Source of the DNA: Flavobacteriaceae bacterium | Lineage (GTDB): Bacteria > Bacteroidota > Bacteroidia > Flavobacteriales > Flavobacteriaceae | Direction of reading: 5' to 3' | Assembly (NCBI GenBank): GCA_002707025.1 | Contig: PALG01000014.1 | Coordinates: 33,174-97,173, forward strand | Length of the DNA: 64,000 nucleotides | Shown: positions 48,229-57,500 of the stretch, one piece after another | Layout of the letters: each line of letters begins with the position of its first letter | Position numbering within the stretch: position 1 is the first letter of the stretch | Program-made: the position numbers and the translations under genes | Notes under the pieces: generated by a model | Database searches by the model: none | What the model was told of the DNA's origin: nothing | The model's input: only the letters and a program-made list of their open reading frames with translations

Positions 48229-49995
48229 ATGAGAAAGTTGTTTTTTGTTTTCGGTTTTTTTGCTTCCTTAAGCATTTTTGGGCAAGTAGGTATTGGAACA
48301 ACCAATCCGGAAGGAGCCTTGGATGTTACTACAACAAACGATTTGGGATTTGTTTTGCCTAGAGTAAGTTCTGTGGCAAATGTTACCGACGGAAACGGTG
48401 GTTCTCCAGTAAATGGAACAATGGTTTTCGATATTTCAAAAGCGATGCCTTGCGTTTATACCGATGGTAAATGGGTTTGCTTTGGTTTTGATTCTGGATG
48501 GAATGTGACGATCGTTGATGGTACCCCTACAGCCTTTTCTACTGCACAACTATATTTTAAAGCTTCCAATACCGATGCAGGAGATCAATTTGGTAATAAT
48601 GTAGTGCTTAGTGACGACGGATTAACCATGGCGATAGCTGCCCCTCGGGAAGAAAGCTTGAGCGATGGTGTCAATGGAAATCAATTAGACAATTCTGCTG
48701 CTAACGTTGGAGCGGTTTTCATCTTTGTGAATAACTCGGGAACATGGAGTCAAGAAGCGTACATAAAATCTTCCAATTCAGATGATGGCGACTTTTTCGG
48801 TCGTTCTATTTCACTATCTGCCGATGGTAATGTTTTGGTAGTTGGCGCCCCACAAGAAGATAGTGCAGCGACTACTATAAACGGCAACCAGAATGATAAT
48901 TCCGCAACCGGAGCAGGTGCGGTATATGTTTTTCAAAGAAGTGGTACAACTTGGTCCCAAACAGCTTATTTAAAACCTTCCAATGCACAAGCCGCAGATA
49001 ACTTTGGTCAAAATGTAAGTGTGAGTGACGATGGATTAACCGTAGCAGTTGCTTCCCCAAGGGAAGATAGTGGTGCCACGGGTATAAATGGAAATTCCTT
49101 TGATAATTCTAGGAGTGACGCTGGTGCCGCTTATGTATTTGTGAATTCTGGTGGTGTTTGGTCTCAAGAAGCTTATGTAAAAGCTTCCAACACCGAAGCT
49201 GGAGATAGTTTTGGCACCGATTTATCTTTGGATGGATCTGGCGACTTATTGGTGGTTTCTGCTACTGGAGAGGATGGCAATTCCAATGGTTTAGGTGGAA
49301 ATCAATTTGATAACTCAGCCTCAGGTTCAGGGGCAGTGTATGTATTTAGGCGAAGTGGTGTTTGGTCTCAAGAAGTCTATATAAAAGCTTCCAATACTGA
49401 TGCTGGTGACGAATTTGGTGCAAATGTTGCAGTTTCTCAAGATGGAAGTACGATTGCGGTAGCTGCCTGGGCTGAAGATAGCAATGCTACAGGTATTAAT
49501 GGGAACCAAACAGATAATACCAATACTTCTTCTGGGGCGGTTTATGTTTTCTCTTACAGTGGGGTATGGGGGCAAGAAGCCTATGTTAAGGCTTCCAACT
49601 CAGATCCGTTGGATTACTTTGGATATGGCGGTATTTCATTAAGTGCCGATGGATCCCGTCTTGCAGTAGGGGGCTATGGTGAAGATAGCAATGCAGTTGC
49701 TATTGATGGTAATGCTACCGATAACAGTGTTAATCAGGCTGGAGCAGTACATGTTTTTAATAAAGTAGCTAGTACCTGGAATATTGGGCCCTATGTAAAA
49801 TCACTTAATACAGGCATAGGAGACTGGTTTGGCGGATACAATCTTTCAGGTTATAATGTAATTTCTTTAAGTGCCGATGGAACTTTGTTGGCGGTTGGGG
49901 CAACTTCCGAAGATAGTTCTGCTACCGGTATTGGTGGTGACCAAACCGATAACTCCTTTTCAGCAGCTGGTGCAGTCTACCTTTATGAAGATTAG
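48229..49995 (+). CDS. Secreted seven-repeat FG-GAP-like beta-propeller protein with GIGTT motif
   Basis: A 588-residue protein: signal peptide (SIFGQ), a GIGTTNPEGALDV segment, a ~70-residue linker, then seven ~65-residue repeats, each with a KASNTDAGDxFG start, an SxDGxxxAV strand, an EDSxATGINGN turn and a GAVYVF end. Seven blades would close one beta-propeller; the FG and GAxYVF features match FG-GAP-type calcium-binding blades. It is probably exported; no sorting domain is visible. The ATG at 48229 is preferred to a TTG at 48211 as it begins the signal peptide. Ligand is unknown. Confidence 0.82.
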   Translation: MRKLFFVFGFFASLSIFGQVGIGTTNPEGALDVTTTNDLGFVLPRVSSVANVTDGNGGSPVNGTMVFDISKAMPCVYTDGKWVCFGFDSGWNVTIVDGTPTAFSTAQLYFKASNTDAGDQFGNNVVLSDDGLTMAIAAPREESLSDGVNGNQLDNSAANVGAVFIFVNNSGTWSQEAYIKSSNSDDGDFFGRSISLSADGNVLVVGAPQEDSAATTINGNQNDNSATGAGAVYVFQRSGTTWSQTAYLKPSNAQAADNFGQNVSVSDDGLTVAVASPREDSGATGINGNSFDNSRSDAGAAYVFVNSGGVWSQEAYVKASNTEAGDSFGTDLSLDGSGDLLVVSATGEDGNSNGLGGNQFDNSASGSGAVYVFRRSGVWSQEVYIKASNTDAGDEFGANVAVSQDGSTIAVAAWAEDSNATGINGNQTDNTNTSSGAVYVFSYSGVWGQEAYVKASNSDPLDYFGYGGISLSADGSRLAVGGYGEDSNAVAIDGNATDNSVNQAGAVHVFNKVASTWNIGPYVKSLNTGIGDWFGGYNLSGYNVISLSADGTLLAVGATSEDSSATGIGGDQTDNSFSAAGAVYLYED

Positions 49996-50103
49996 CTTTA
50001 CTTTGTTTTTCAGTAAAACAACATAATTTAGGTATTTTATCGATTATATTTAGGGATATAACGAAAAACAATATATTTACTGTAGGAAAAAGATTACTGT
50101 CCT

Positions 50104-50111
50104 TATCTTTG
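50104..50111 (+). promoter_or_regulatory. Bacteroidetes -7 element TATCTTTG
   Basis: TATCTTTG fits TAnnTTTG, 63 bases before the ATG at 50175. Two ACTGT copies (50079-50083 and 50096-50100) lie just upstream. No TTTG -33 element is seen. Confidence 0.4.
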
Positions 50112-50174
50112 ATTTGTTGATTCGTTGAAAACAAGCCAATTAGCTATTTCAATGGTCGCCCCCAAATCAAGATT

Positions 50175-51323
50175 ATGTATTATTTGAAAAGACACAGTAG
50201 GAGAAATTTTCCTATACTTTCATTTGCTTTCTTTGTTTTATTTCTGATAAACAATACGGGCTTTTCTCAAACTCAGGCACCTTCTATTCAAACTGGCGTT
50301 ACCTTTCAATGGGAAGATACCCAATCTAACAACAATGATCCTGCAACCATTCAATCCATTACCATAAATGGTGTTATTTATCAAAATTTTGCAGCTCCTT
50401 CTTCCTATGCGCTAACTCGTCTGGGACCAAATGGTCATGGCCCTAATAATATTGTTGAAAACGGAGTTACTATCAACAATAATAGTTCGACTGCCCAATG
50501 GCCTTCTGATGCATTGGCAGCCTTTCAAGATAAAAACCTGAATCATTATTTTAATGCAAAACCCAACGGTCGTAATATATGTGGTGACTTTGGTGCGATA
50601 GCAACAACCGATGCACAACTACAATCTTTGTATTATAGTCCTGGAATCCCTTCAAACGATGGAGGGGTCTTGGCTATTACAGAACGAAATGCCAATAATT
50701 GTTTTTATGTAGGCGTTTATGGAACACCAGCAGGAGGGGGTCCCGAACAATTTTTAGGGGATACCTTTGTGCGTGCCAATTCCAATGCACAATCCGGCCC
50801 ACAGTTTAATGCTCCTGCTCCAGGAGTGGATTATTGGAATTCTGGGAGGGTCGTAGAGAACAATGGTACGATAGGAATTGCTCTTTTCTCATTAGAAGAC
50901 TTAGCCCCTGTAGGTTCTGTAATTACTAGAGTTGACTTAGTTGGTGCGACCCAGGACCATGGGGACGGAAAAATATTTATCCTTCAAAAATATGCTGTGC
51001 CGATCAATGAAACTGGCTGTATGGATACAGAGTTTCAAGGTACATTGAATACCAATAATATTCCTGCCGGTTCAACATTTACTTTAATTTCTGGTCCTAC
51101 CCCCGCAGGACAATCCTTTACATTTAATACCGATGGCAGCTATAGTTATACTCCAACGAATGGTTTTCTTGGGGATGTGGTGATAGCGTATGAGGTGTGC
51201 TTGCCGGCTCCAAATACTGGAACCTGTGATACGTCTACTCTTACCATTACCTATGTGCCATGGTCAAATTCGGCTTGTAACTGTACTTCGGGTAATTCAG
51301 ATGGGCCTTTATTAACAAATTAA
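50175..51323 (+). CDS. Secreted protein with C-terminal cadherin-like module
   Basis: A 382-residue protein with a signal peptide (INNTGFSQ). The central ~230 residues (for example TITINGVIYQ-like strands and VGVYGTPAGGGPEQFLGD) are not recognised. Residues ~290-365 form a beta-sandwich with FNTDGSYSYTPTNGFLGDV and YEVC, the same NxDGSYxYTPxxGFxG pattern as the modules of the giant protein at 54572. The cysteine pairs near the end suggest an extracellular protein. Function is unknown; a surface role is inferred. Confidence 0.72.
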   Translation: MYYLKRHSRRNFPILSFAFFVLFLINNTGFSQTQAPSIQTGVTFQWEDTQSNNNDPATIQSITINGVIYQNFAAPSSYALTRLGPNGHGPNNIVENGVTINNNSSTAQWPSDALAAFQDKNLNHYFNAKPNGRNICGDFGAIATTDAQLQSLYYSPGIPSNDGGVLAITERNANNCFYVGVYGTPAGGGPEQFLGDTFVRANSNAQSGPQFNAPAPGVDYWNSGRVVENNGTIGIALFSLEDLAPVGSVITRVDLVGATQDHGDGKIFILQKYAVPINETGCMDTEFQGTLNTNNIPAGSTFTLISGPTPAGQSFTFNTDGSYSYTPTNGFLGDVVIAYEVCLPAPNTGTCDTSTLTITYVPWSNSACNCTSGNSDGPLLTN

Positions 51324-51361
51324 TTTACATAAGAAACTATTGACCAAATAAACTTACAATT

Positions 51362-52066
51362 ATGAAAAATAGAATAAAACTCAGCTTTCTTGTACTGCTA
51401 TTCGGAATTCCAGGTTTCGCCCAAGTAGGTATAGGCACTACAGATCCTCAAGAAACCTTACATATTTCAGGGAATTCTAGTACGATACGTGTGGAAGGAC
51501 TGAATAGTGAAAATCATGATAAAAACCTTGGGGGGTCTTCAAAATATAATGTCATGGTCGATTCAGAAGGAAATCTCACCTTAGGGGATTCCTCTGGGGA
51601 ATTAAATTCGGCCTCGAGTATTGCCGCTCCTGTCACGGTTCAAACTACAGCAAATTCAGGATTGAATTCTGCAGAATTATACAAGACCAACTTTACCCTT
51701 ACCCAAAAAGCCATTGTCGTTATTACGTATTATATATCAATGGATTTTAAAAGTTATGACGGTACGGCCACTATTGATGATGGTAGGGCAAAAATTGCCC
51801 ATAATTATTTTTACTTAGGCAATGGGACTACAGCAAATACTTCCAAAGCCTATGGAATGACCAGTTCGGTATATTCGAATATGAACTGTGATACCGCTAC
51901 GGGATACGTTTACAACTCAAGATCTACCACTATTACGTTGGAACCAGGTACCTACAGTGTCCATTTAAATGGAGCGGTATTTGGAGGGGATATTGTTCCT
52001 GAAGCTGCTTTTAGTGTAAAATTTGGTGACTTGGACCGATTGGATATCGATGCCATATACTTATAA
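51362..52066 (+). CDS. Secreted protein with GIGTT motif
   Basis: A 234-residue protein with a signal peptide (IPGFAQ) followed at once by VGIGTTDPQETLHISGNSS, then a small beta-rich domain with VVITYYISMDFKSYDGT and TITLEPGTYSVHLNGA. It lies 38 bp after the cadherin-like protein gene and may share its transcript. I do not recognise the C-terminal domain; it has a jelly-roll-like strand pattern. Function is unknown. Confidence 0.72.
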   Translation: MKNRIKLSFLVLLFGIPGFAQVGIGTTDPQETLHISGNSSTIRVEGLNSENHDKNLGGSSKYNVMVDSEGNLTLGDSSGELNSASSIAAPVTVQTTANSGLNSAELYKTNFTLTQKAIVVITYYISMDFKSYDGTATIDDGRAKIAHNYFYLGNGTTANTSKAYGMTSSVYSNMNCDTATGYVYNSRSTTITLEPGTYSVHLNGAVFGGDIVPEAAFSVKFGDLDRLDIDAIYL

Positions 52067-52076
52067 AAATAGCGGT

Positions 52077-53678
52077 TTACCCTTTGTTTTTGTCAAACTC
52101 ACTCACAAAGTGAAATTCGATATTTGGATACTTCTGTTGTGTCATTTGTAGCGTAAAAGCAGAATCTGCAAAAAATACTAATTGCCCTCTTTTGTCCTTT
52201 GCCAAAAATTTTGATTTCACCCTTTTGAAATCGGCAAACTCTTCGCTTTTTGGATCCTTGGGGTCAATCCAACATGCTTTGTGAACATTTAAGGTCTCAT
52301 AAGAACATTTAGCGCCATATTCATGTTCCAATCTGTATTGTATTACTTCAAACTGAAGCGCTCCCACCGTTCCTATCACTTTACGGCCATTCAGTTCCAA
52401 AATAAAAAGCTGTGCCACCCCTTCATCCATTAACTGGTCAATTCCCTTTTCCAGTTGCTTACTTTTCATAGGGTCGGCATTATTGATGTATTTAAAGTGT
52501 TCTGGTGAAAAGCTTGGGATTCCTTTATACTGCATTTCTTCCCCTTCTGTAAGGGTATCTCCAATTTTAAAGTTTCCGGTGTCATGTAAGCCTACAATAT
52601 CTCCGGGGTAAGAGATGTCCACAATTTCTTTCTTTTCAGCAAAAAAAGCATTCGGACTAGAGAATTTTAATTTTTTGCCATGGCGTACATGAAGATAGGG
52701 CGTATTTCTTTCGAAGGTTCCAGAGACAATTTTCACAAAAGCCAAACGATCCCGATGTTTGGGATCCATGTTGGCATGGATTTTAAAAACAAAACCCGAA
52801 AAGTCTTTTTCCTCTGGTTTTACAACACGCGTGTCACTTTCTTTAGGCCTAGGTTTAGGAGCTATATCGATGAAACAATCGAGTAACTCCCTAACCCCAA
52901 AATTATTCAGGGCCGAACCAAAGAATACCGGTTGTAAAGTTCCGTCGAGATAGGCCTTACGATCAAAGTCTGGATAAACTTCGTAAACGAGTTCCAATTC
53001 TTCACGGAGGGTATTGGCAGGCTTATCCCCAATTAGGTCTTCTAGCTCATGAGAAGCAATATCTTCAATCTCAATGGTTTCTTCAATATTTTTTCGGCTG
53101 TTTCCGCTAAAGAGATTGACATTGTTTTCCCAAATATTAAAAATCCCTTTAAAATCGTATCCCATACCAATAGGGAAGGAGAGTGGGGTCACTTTTAAGT
53201 GAAGCTTTTGCTCAATCTCATCCAACAACTCAAAAGCATCTTTCCCTTCACGGTCCAATTTGTTAATGAAAACAATCATAGGAATATTCCGCATTCTACA
53301 AACTTCTACCAATTTCTCGGTTTGCTCTTCGACCCCTTTGGCCACATCAATTACAACAATCACGCTATCAACCGCTGTAAGAGTTCTAAAAGTATCTTCT
53401 GCAAAGTCTTTGTGTCCGGGCGTGTCTAGGATGTTGATTTTCATGCCGTTGTATTCAAAAGCCAAGACCGAAGTGGCTACCGAAATCCCTCGCTGCCTTT
53501 CAATTTCCATAAAATCGCTGGTAGCCCCCTTTTTGATTTTATTGCTTTTTACAGCACCCGCTTCCTGAATGGCCCCTCCAAAGAGAAGTAGTTTTTCTGT
53601 TAGGGTTGTTTTACCGGCATCTGGATGGGAGATAATTCCAAAGGTTTTCCTGCGGTCTATCTCTTTTTGAATGGTCAT
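52077..53678 (-). CDS. prfC: Peptide chain release factor 3
   Basis: A 533-residue translational GTPase. The G domain has [39 protein letters not shown] and [16 protein letters not shown]; the EF-G-like insertion is absent and the C-terminal part has RF3-type [18 protein letters not shown]. It recycles RF1/RF2 after termination. The ATG at 53678 fits the family start ([15 protein letters not shown]); 15 extra upstream codons are rejected. It is convergent with the gene at 51362. Confidence 0.96.
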   Translation of the reverse strand: MTIQKEIDRRKTFGIISHPDAGKTTLTEKLLLFGGAIQEAGAVKSNKIKKGATSDFMEIERQRGISVATSVLAFEYNGMKINILDTPGHKDFAEDTFRTLTAVDSVIVVIDVAKGVEEQTEKLVEVCRMRNIPMIVFINKLDREGKDAFELLDEIEQKLHLKVTPLSFPIGMGYDFKGIFNIWENNVNLFSGNSRKNIEETIEIEDIASHELEDLIGDKPANTLREELELVYEVYPDFDRKAYLDGTLQPVFFGSALNNFGVRELLDCFIDIAPKPRPKESDTRVVKPEEKDFSGFVFKIHANMDPKHRDRLAFVKIVSGTFERNTPYLHVRHGKKLKFSSPNAFFAEKKEIVDISYPGDIVGLHDTGNFKIGDTLTEGEEMQYKGIPSFSPEHFKYINNADPMKSKQLEKGIDQLMDEGVAQLFILELNGRKVIGTVGALQFEVIQYRLEHEYGAKCSYETLNVHKACWIDPKDPKSEEFADFKRVKSKFLAKDKRGQLVFFADSAFTLQMTQQKYPNIEFHFVSEFDKNKG

Positions 53679-53700
53679 ATTGGATGAAATTTTTGGACTG

Positions 53701-53708
53701 CAAATATA
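53701..53708 (-). promoter_or_regulatory. Bacteroidetes -7 element TATATTTG for prfC
   Basis: On the minus strand TATATTTG followed by C, 22 bases before the prfC ATG. The -33 region has no clear TTTG. Confidence 0.55.
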
Positions 53709-53892
53709 CTTTGAATTAAACAAGTATAGAGAAATTGACTTGGGAAATTATAAACGAGCCCAATTGAAGATAGGATTTTTGTCTAGGCTTAAATTAAAGA
53801 GAAGCGTCCTTTATCGAAACAGGATTCAAGGAGAAATTTTCTATAAATTCTCACAAATAATAAGTGCTGTAAATCCGTTAAAATAGGCGTTC

Positions 53893-53908
53893 TACGTATT
53901 TATACGTA
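53893..53908. promoter_or_regulatory. Inverted repeat TACGTA-N4-TACGTA
   Basis: TACGTATTTATACGTA: two palindromic TACGTA half-sites four bases apart, 179 bp upstream of the gene at 54087. A partial copy (TACGTATTTAACGG at 12070) lies upstream of the TPR gene. It may be an operator; the regulator is unknown. Confidence 0.4.
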
Positions 53909-54025
53909 CTACTTATTCCTACAAATTTTTGAGATAATTTTGACGGTTTTATGTAGTTCAACGAGTTAAAAGAGCAATTCAACTAATATACCGTTAAATG
54001 TGTGGACGATAGGTTTTTTCCTACT

Positions 54026-54033
54026 TATATTTG
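54026..54033 (+). promoter_or_regulatory. Bacteroidetes -7 element TATATTTG for the giant-protein operon
   Basis: TATATTTG fits TAnnTTTG and lies 53 bases before the ATG at 54087. No TTTG is found at the -33 position. Confidence 0.5.
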
Positions 54034-54086
54034 AACATGAAATTACAGTTGGGGTGATTTCTACTAAACAACAAAACTAAATAGAT

Positions 54087-54551
54087 ATGTTTAAGAAGTA
54101 CTTTAGGGCCCCCGTCCTTTTAATCTTATGTTTGATATTTTCTTCCGCGAGTCTTTTTGCTCAAGACGATATTAAAATTGAAATGCTTGAATCTTCTAAA
54201 GCGCCTATTTCTGAAAGCTTACATTTTTACAAATTTCAAGTGGAAAACGTTTCTTCCCGTACTTCGGAAGTGACCATTAATTTCCAAAATGTAGATTGTG
54301 GCAATGTGGCTTTTGAAGAGGTGTCTTTAAACTATTCCCTTTTGAATGCTAACAAGCAATCTACTTCTGAAACGATCAAGTTAAACCCTAGGGAAAGAAG
54401 AGTGTATTATTTGAAGTCCAGCCGGCCTGCCAATACCAAATTGCAGTCGTACAGCTGTGTGGAAATATACGCCACTACTTCTGGGAAAAGGGTTTCAAAT
54501 GCATCATTAACTGTTAAGCAATTAATTCCAGATCCTTCTCTGGAAAACTAA
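54087..54551 (+). CDS. Small secreted protein encoded upstream of the giant adhesin
   Basis: A 154-residue protein with a signal peptide ending SASLFAQ and a single beta-sandwich-like domain (HFYKFQVENVSSRTSEVTI, LNPRERRVYYLKSS) containing two cysteines (VDCGNV and YSCVEIY) that may form a disulfide. It lies 20 bp before the giant SprB-like gene and has the only promoter-like element, so both are probably co-transcribed. Pairing with the adhesin suggests a secretion or assembly partner. I do not recognise the family. Confidence 0.75.
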   Translation: MFKKYFRAPVLLILCLIFSSASLFAQDDIKIEMLESSKAPISESLHFYKFQVENVSSRTSEVTINFQNVDCGNVAFEEVSLNYSLLNANKQSTSETIKLNPRERRVYYLKSSRPANTKLQSYSCVEIYATTSGKRVSNASLTVKQLIPDPSLEN

Positions 54552-54571
54552 AATATTAAACATCTGGTTTT

Positions 54572-57500
54572 ATGAGAAATACAATTACTCAAACACTGTT
54601 GTTATCATTCATCGCGCTTTTTGCCTTTCAGGCAACAGCGCAAATTAAAGATCCTTTTACGCCTAGGTATTCTGAAACCGTAAGAGGTAACTTTACCACC
54701 ATTGCAAATAATATGCTTTCCAGAACTGCTACTGGAGATTACAATGGGGAAGATGGTAACCATGATTTTACCGATAACGTGTATGTAGACATCGATTCGG
54801 ATCCTTCTACATTCAATTCAAGTAATGCTAATTTTAATTCCATTAACGGGGTAGATCCTGATTGTATGGTTATTAAAAAAGCTTATTTATATTGGGCAGC
54901 AGCTGACAAAGAGAAAGACAATGGTGACGATAATCAGCCTGGTTGGAACTACAATAAGGTCAAGCTGATGCTTCCAGGTCAAGGAAGCTATAGTACCATT
55001 ACGGCAGACGATGTTTTTTATCGAGGAAGGAGCGAGCACTTTGTAAACGATCCTTATATCTGTTTAAAGGATATTACTTCCATGGTAAATACTCTTTCCA
55101 GTCCGTTCGGTACTTACCAAGTAGCGAATATAGAGGCAAAAGTTGGGGAACTCATAAGTCATGGGGGTGGGATAACCGGAACCTCTGGAGGATGGCAAAT
55201 TGTTTTTGTTTATGAAGAAACTTCTTTGTCTCCTAGAAGAATTACCCTTTTTGATGGGTATGCGCATGTGACCAGTTCTGTAAATAACTTTGATATCAAC
55301 TTCTCAGGATTCCAAACCGTAAATAATGGTCCTGTAAAGGCCGATGTGGTTTTTGGAGCTTTGGAAGGAGACCGGGATTTATTGCAGGATCGACTTCAAA
55401 TAAGAAATACAGCAAACAACTTCGTAGACCTTTCTACCAACAAGCGTCCGGCAAATAACTTCTTCAATAGTAGAATTACCAATTATGGTCAAGATTTTAC
55501 CAGTAGAACCCCAGCAAGCTTAAATACATTAGGGTTTGATGCAGGTGTTTTTACTTTAAGTAACAGTGGGAATTCCATTTTAGATAACAATCAAACTTCC
55601 TCCACCATACGTTTAACATCCGATCAAGAAACCTATGGTCTATACTTATTGGGGCTTTCTGTAGAATCCTACGAACCCGAACTTTCCCCCATGTTGCTTA
55701 CCACATCCCTTGCGCCAAATAACGATGTGGAAATGGGAGAGCAGTTTACCGTAAGTTTTGATATAGATAATTATGGTAATGACGATATTACCAATTTGGA
55801 TATTCAGTACGAACTTCCAGAACCTTTAGAATATATAGGTGCGCCCTCACTGCCTAATGGAATTACGGCAAGCTATGACAATGGTTCTAGAATACTAACT
55901 TTCGATATAGCTAACAATATTGTTGAGGTTGATGATCCAGCTAGAACAATTACGTTTGAACTTCGCATAGGTAGGGATTGTGATTACCTAGATACTTCTT
56001 TTGATGTGCAAATGGTAGCAACCTATCAAGGTTTTTACAACCAGAACTGGAAAAGTACGCCAAGTTCTGTTTCTTTCGATAATTGTAATATTGGTGACTT
56101 AATGCCGGCGGTGATTCATATTAATGACGCACCCGATTTAAGTGTTTCCAGTACTCCTTCTGATGCCGATTGTAATGGCGCTGAAACAGGAGCTATCGAT
56201 ATTTCGGTAACTGGAGGAACACAACCGTATACTTATTTATGGAGTAATGGAGCTACTACCCAAGATATTTCAAACGTAGCAGCGGGTACATATTCCGTAG
56301 TGATTACAGATCTTAATAATTGTGAATTTACGGAAACTGTAACAGTAGAAGAGCCAGATGCAATTGATGCATCTTTTGATATTACTACCGCAACACAAGG
56401 AAACTCTTGTAACGACGGGGCTGCTACAGTAAATCCTTCTGGAGGAACACAGCCTTATAGCTACCAGTGGAGTGCTAGTGCTGGAAGCCAGACCACTCAA
56501 ACTGCTTCTAACCTTCCTTCTGGGGAACATACGGTAACCATTACCGATGCCAATGGTTGTACTTTCGATGCTTCTGTAGTGGTAGATTGTGATATTACAG
56601 GATGGGACTTTGTCTGTGGAGATGATAAATTGGTAGATGAGTATGGTTATAATGCAAATTGTAGCCCAAATACGACCGTTTCAATTCCTGATGCTGCGTC
56701 TGTATATCAATATGTGGCAGAAGTTGTGTTTAAAGGATCTAATCCTGGTGCGACACTTGAAATCTTAGATTCTTCAAATAATACGCATACCTTAAATAGA
56801 TCGGTTCCTATTGGAAGTAGTTCCAACATTTGGGTATATCGTGGGTTAGTGGTTGGAAACACTTCTTCCGTAACTTATAATGCTTCTAGTGCGCTTCAGT
56901 GTAACCTTCAATCGGTTGTGGTATACGCCTTCAGAAATGTGGTCGATGCTTCCTCAAGCTCAGGAGTATTCACCACGCGAAGTGGTTATAACAACATTGA
57001 AACCATTACTATTGATATTCCTACCTTCACAGGGCCAAGAAATCTTGAAGTAGTAGCGCCAATTTCTGAATTAACCGATGATGGCCGATACTTATTGCTA
57101 AGAGCTGAAGCAGGCGGAATTTCAGGAGAAACCTATATCTATGGTCCCGATAGTAACTTGCCGGGAGGTACTTGTTGTTTGAACATAGCCTCTTTGATAC
57201 TGCCTGCCGTTCCTGGTAACGTGAGCCAGTTAACGCTTACTATCGACACCAGAAATGGTCAAAATGGTCAATCTGTAAATGGTCAATCCTGGGTGATTGC
57301 CAGTGGTGTAAATGTAGATTCAGATTGTTACGATGAATTAGAGCTCACCGCTACGAACGTGGATGATGTTTTATGTCATGGAGAAAATACAGGATCGATC
57401 ACAGTAAGTCCTACAGGCGGATTGCCACCTTACCAATACTCTTTAAATGGAGGCCCCTTACAGTCTGATCCAACTTTCAGTAACCTAGCTGCAGGAGTTT

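Larger units (their letters stand above)
53709..54086. other. Intergenic region between prfC and the surface-protein locus
   Basis: About 380 bp without a convincing gene. It holds an inverted repeat TACGTA-TTTA-TACGTA (53893-53908), two CTACTTAT copies (53909-53916 and 54021-54028), and a TATATTTG promoter element for the gene at 54087. The short open frames here do not look coding. Confidence 0.6.
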
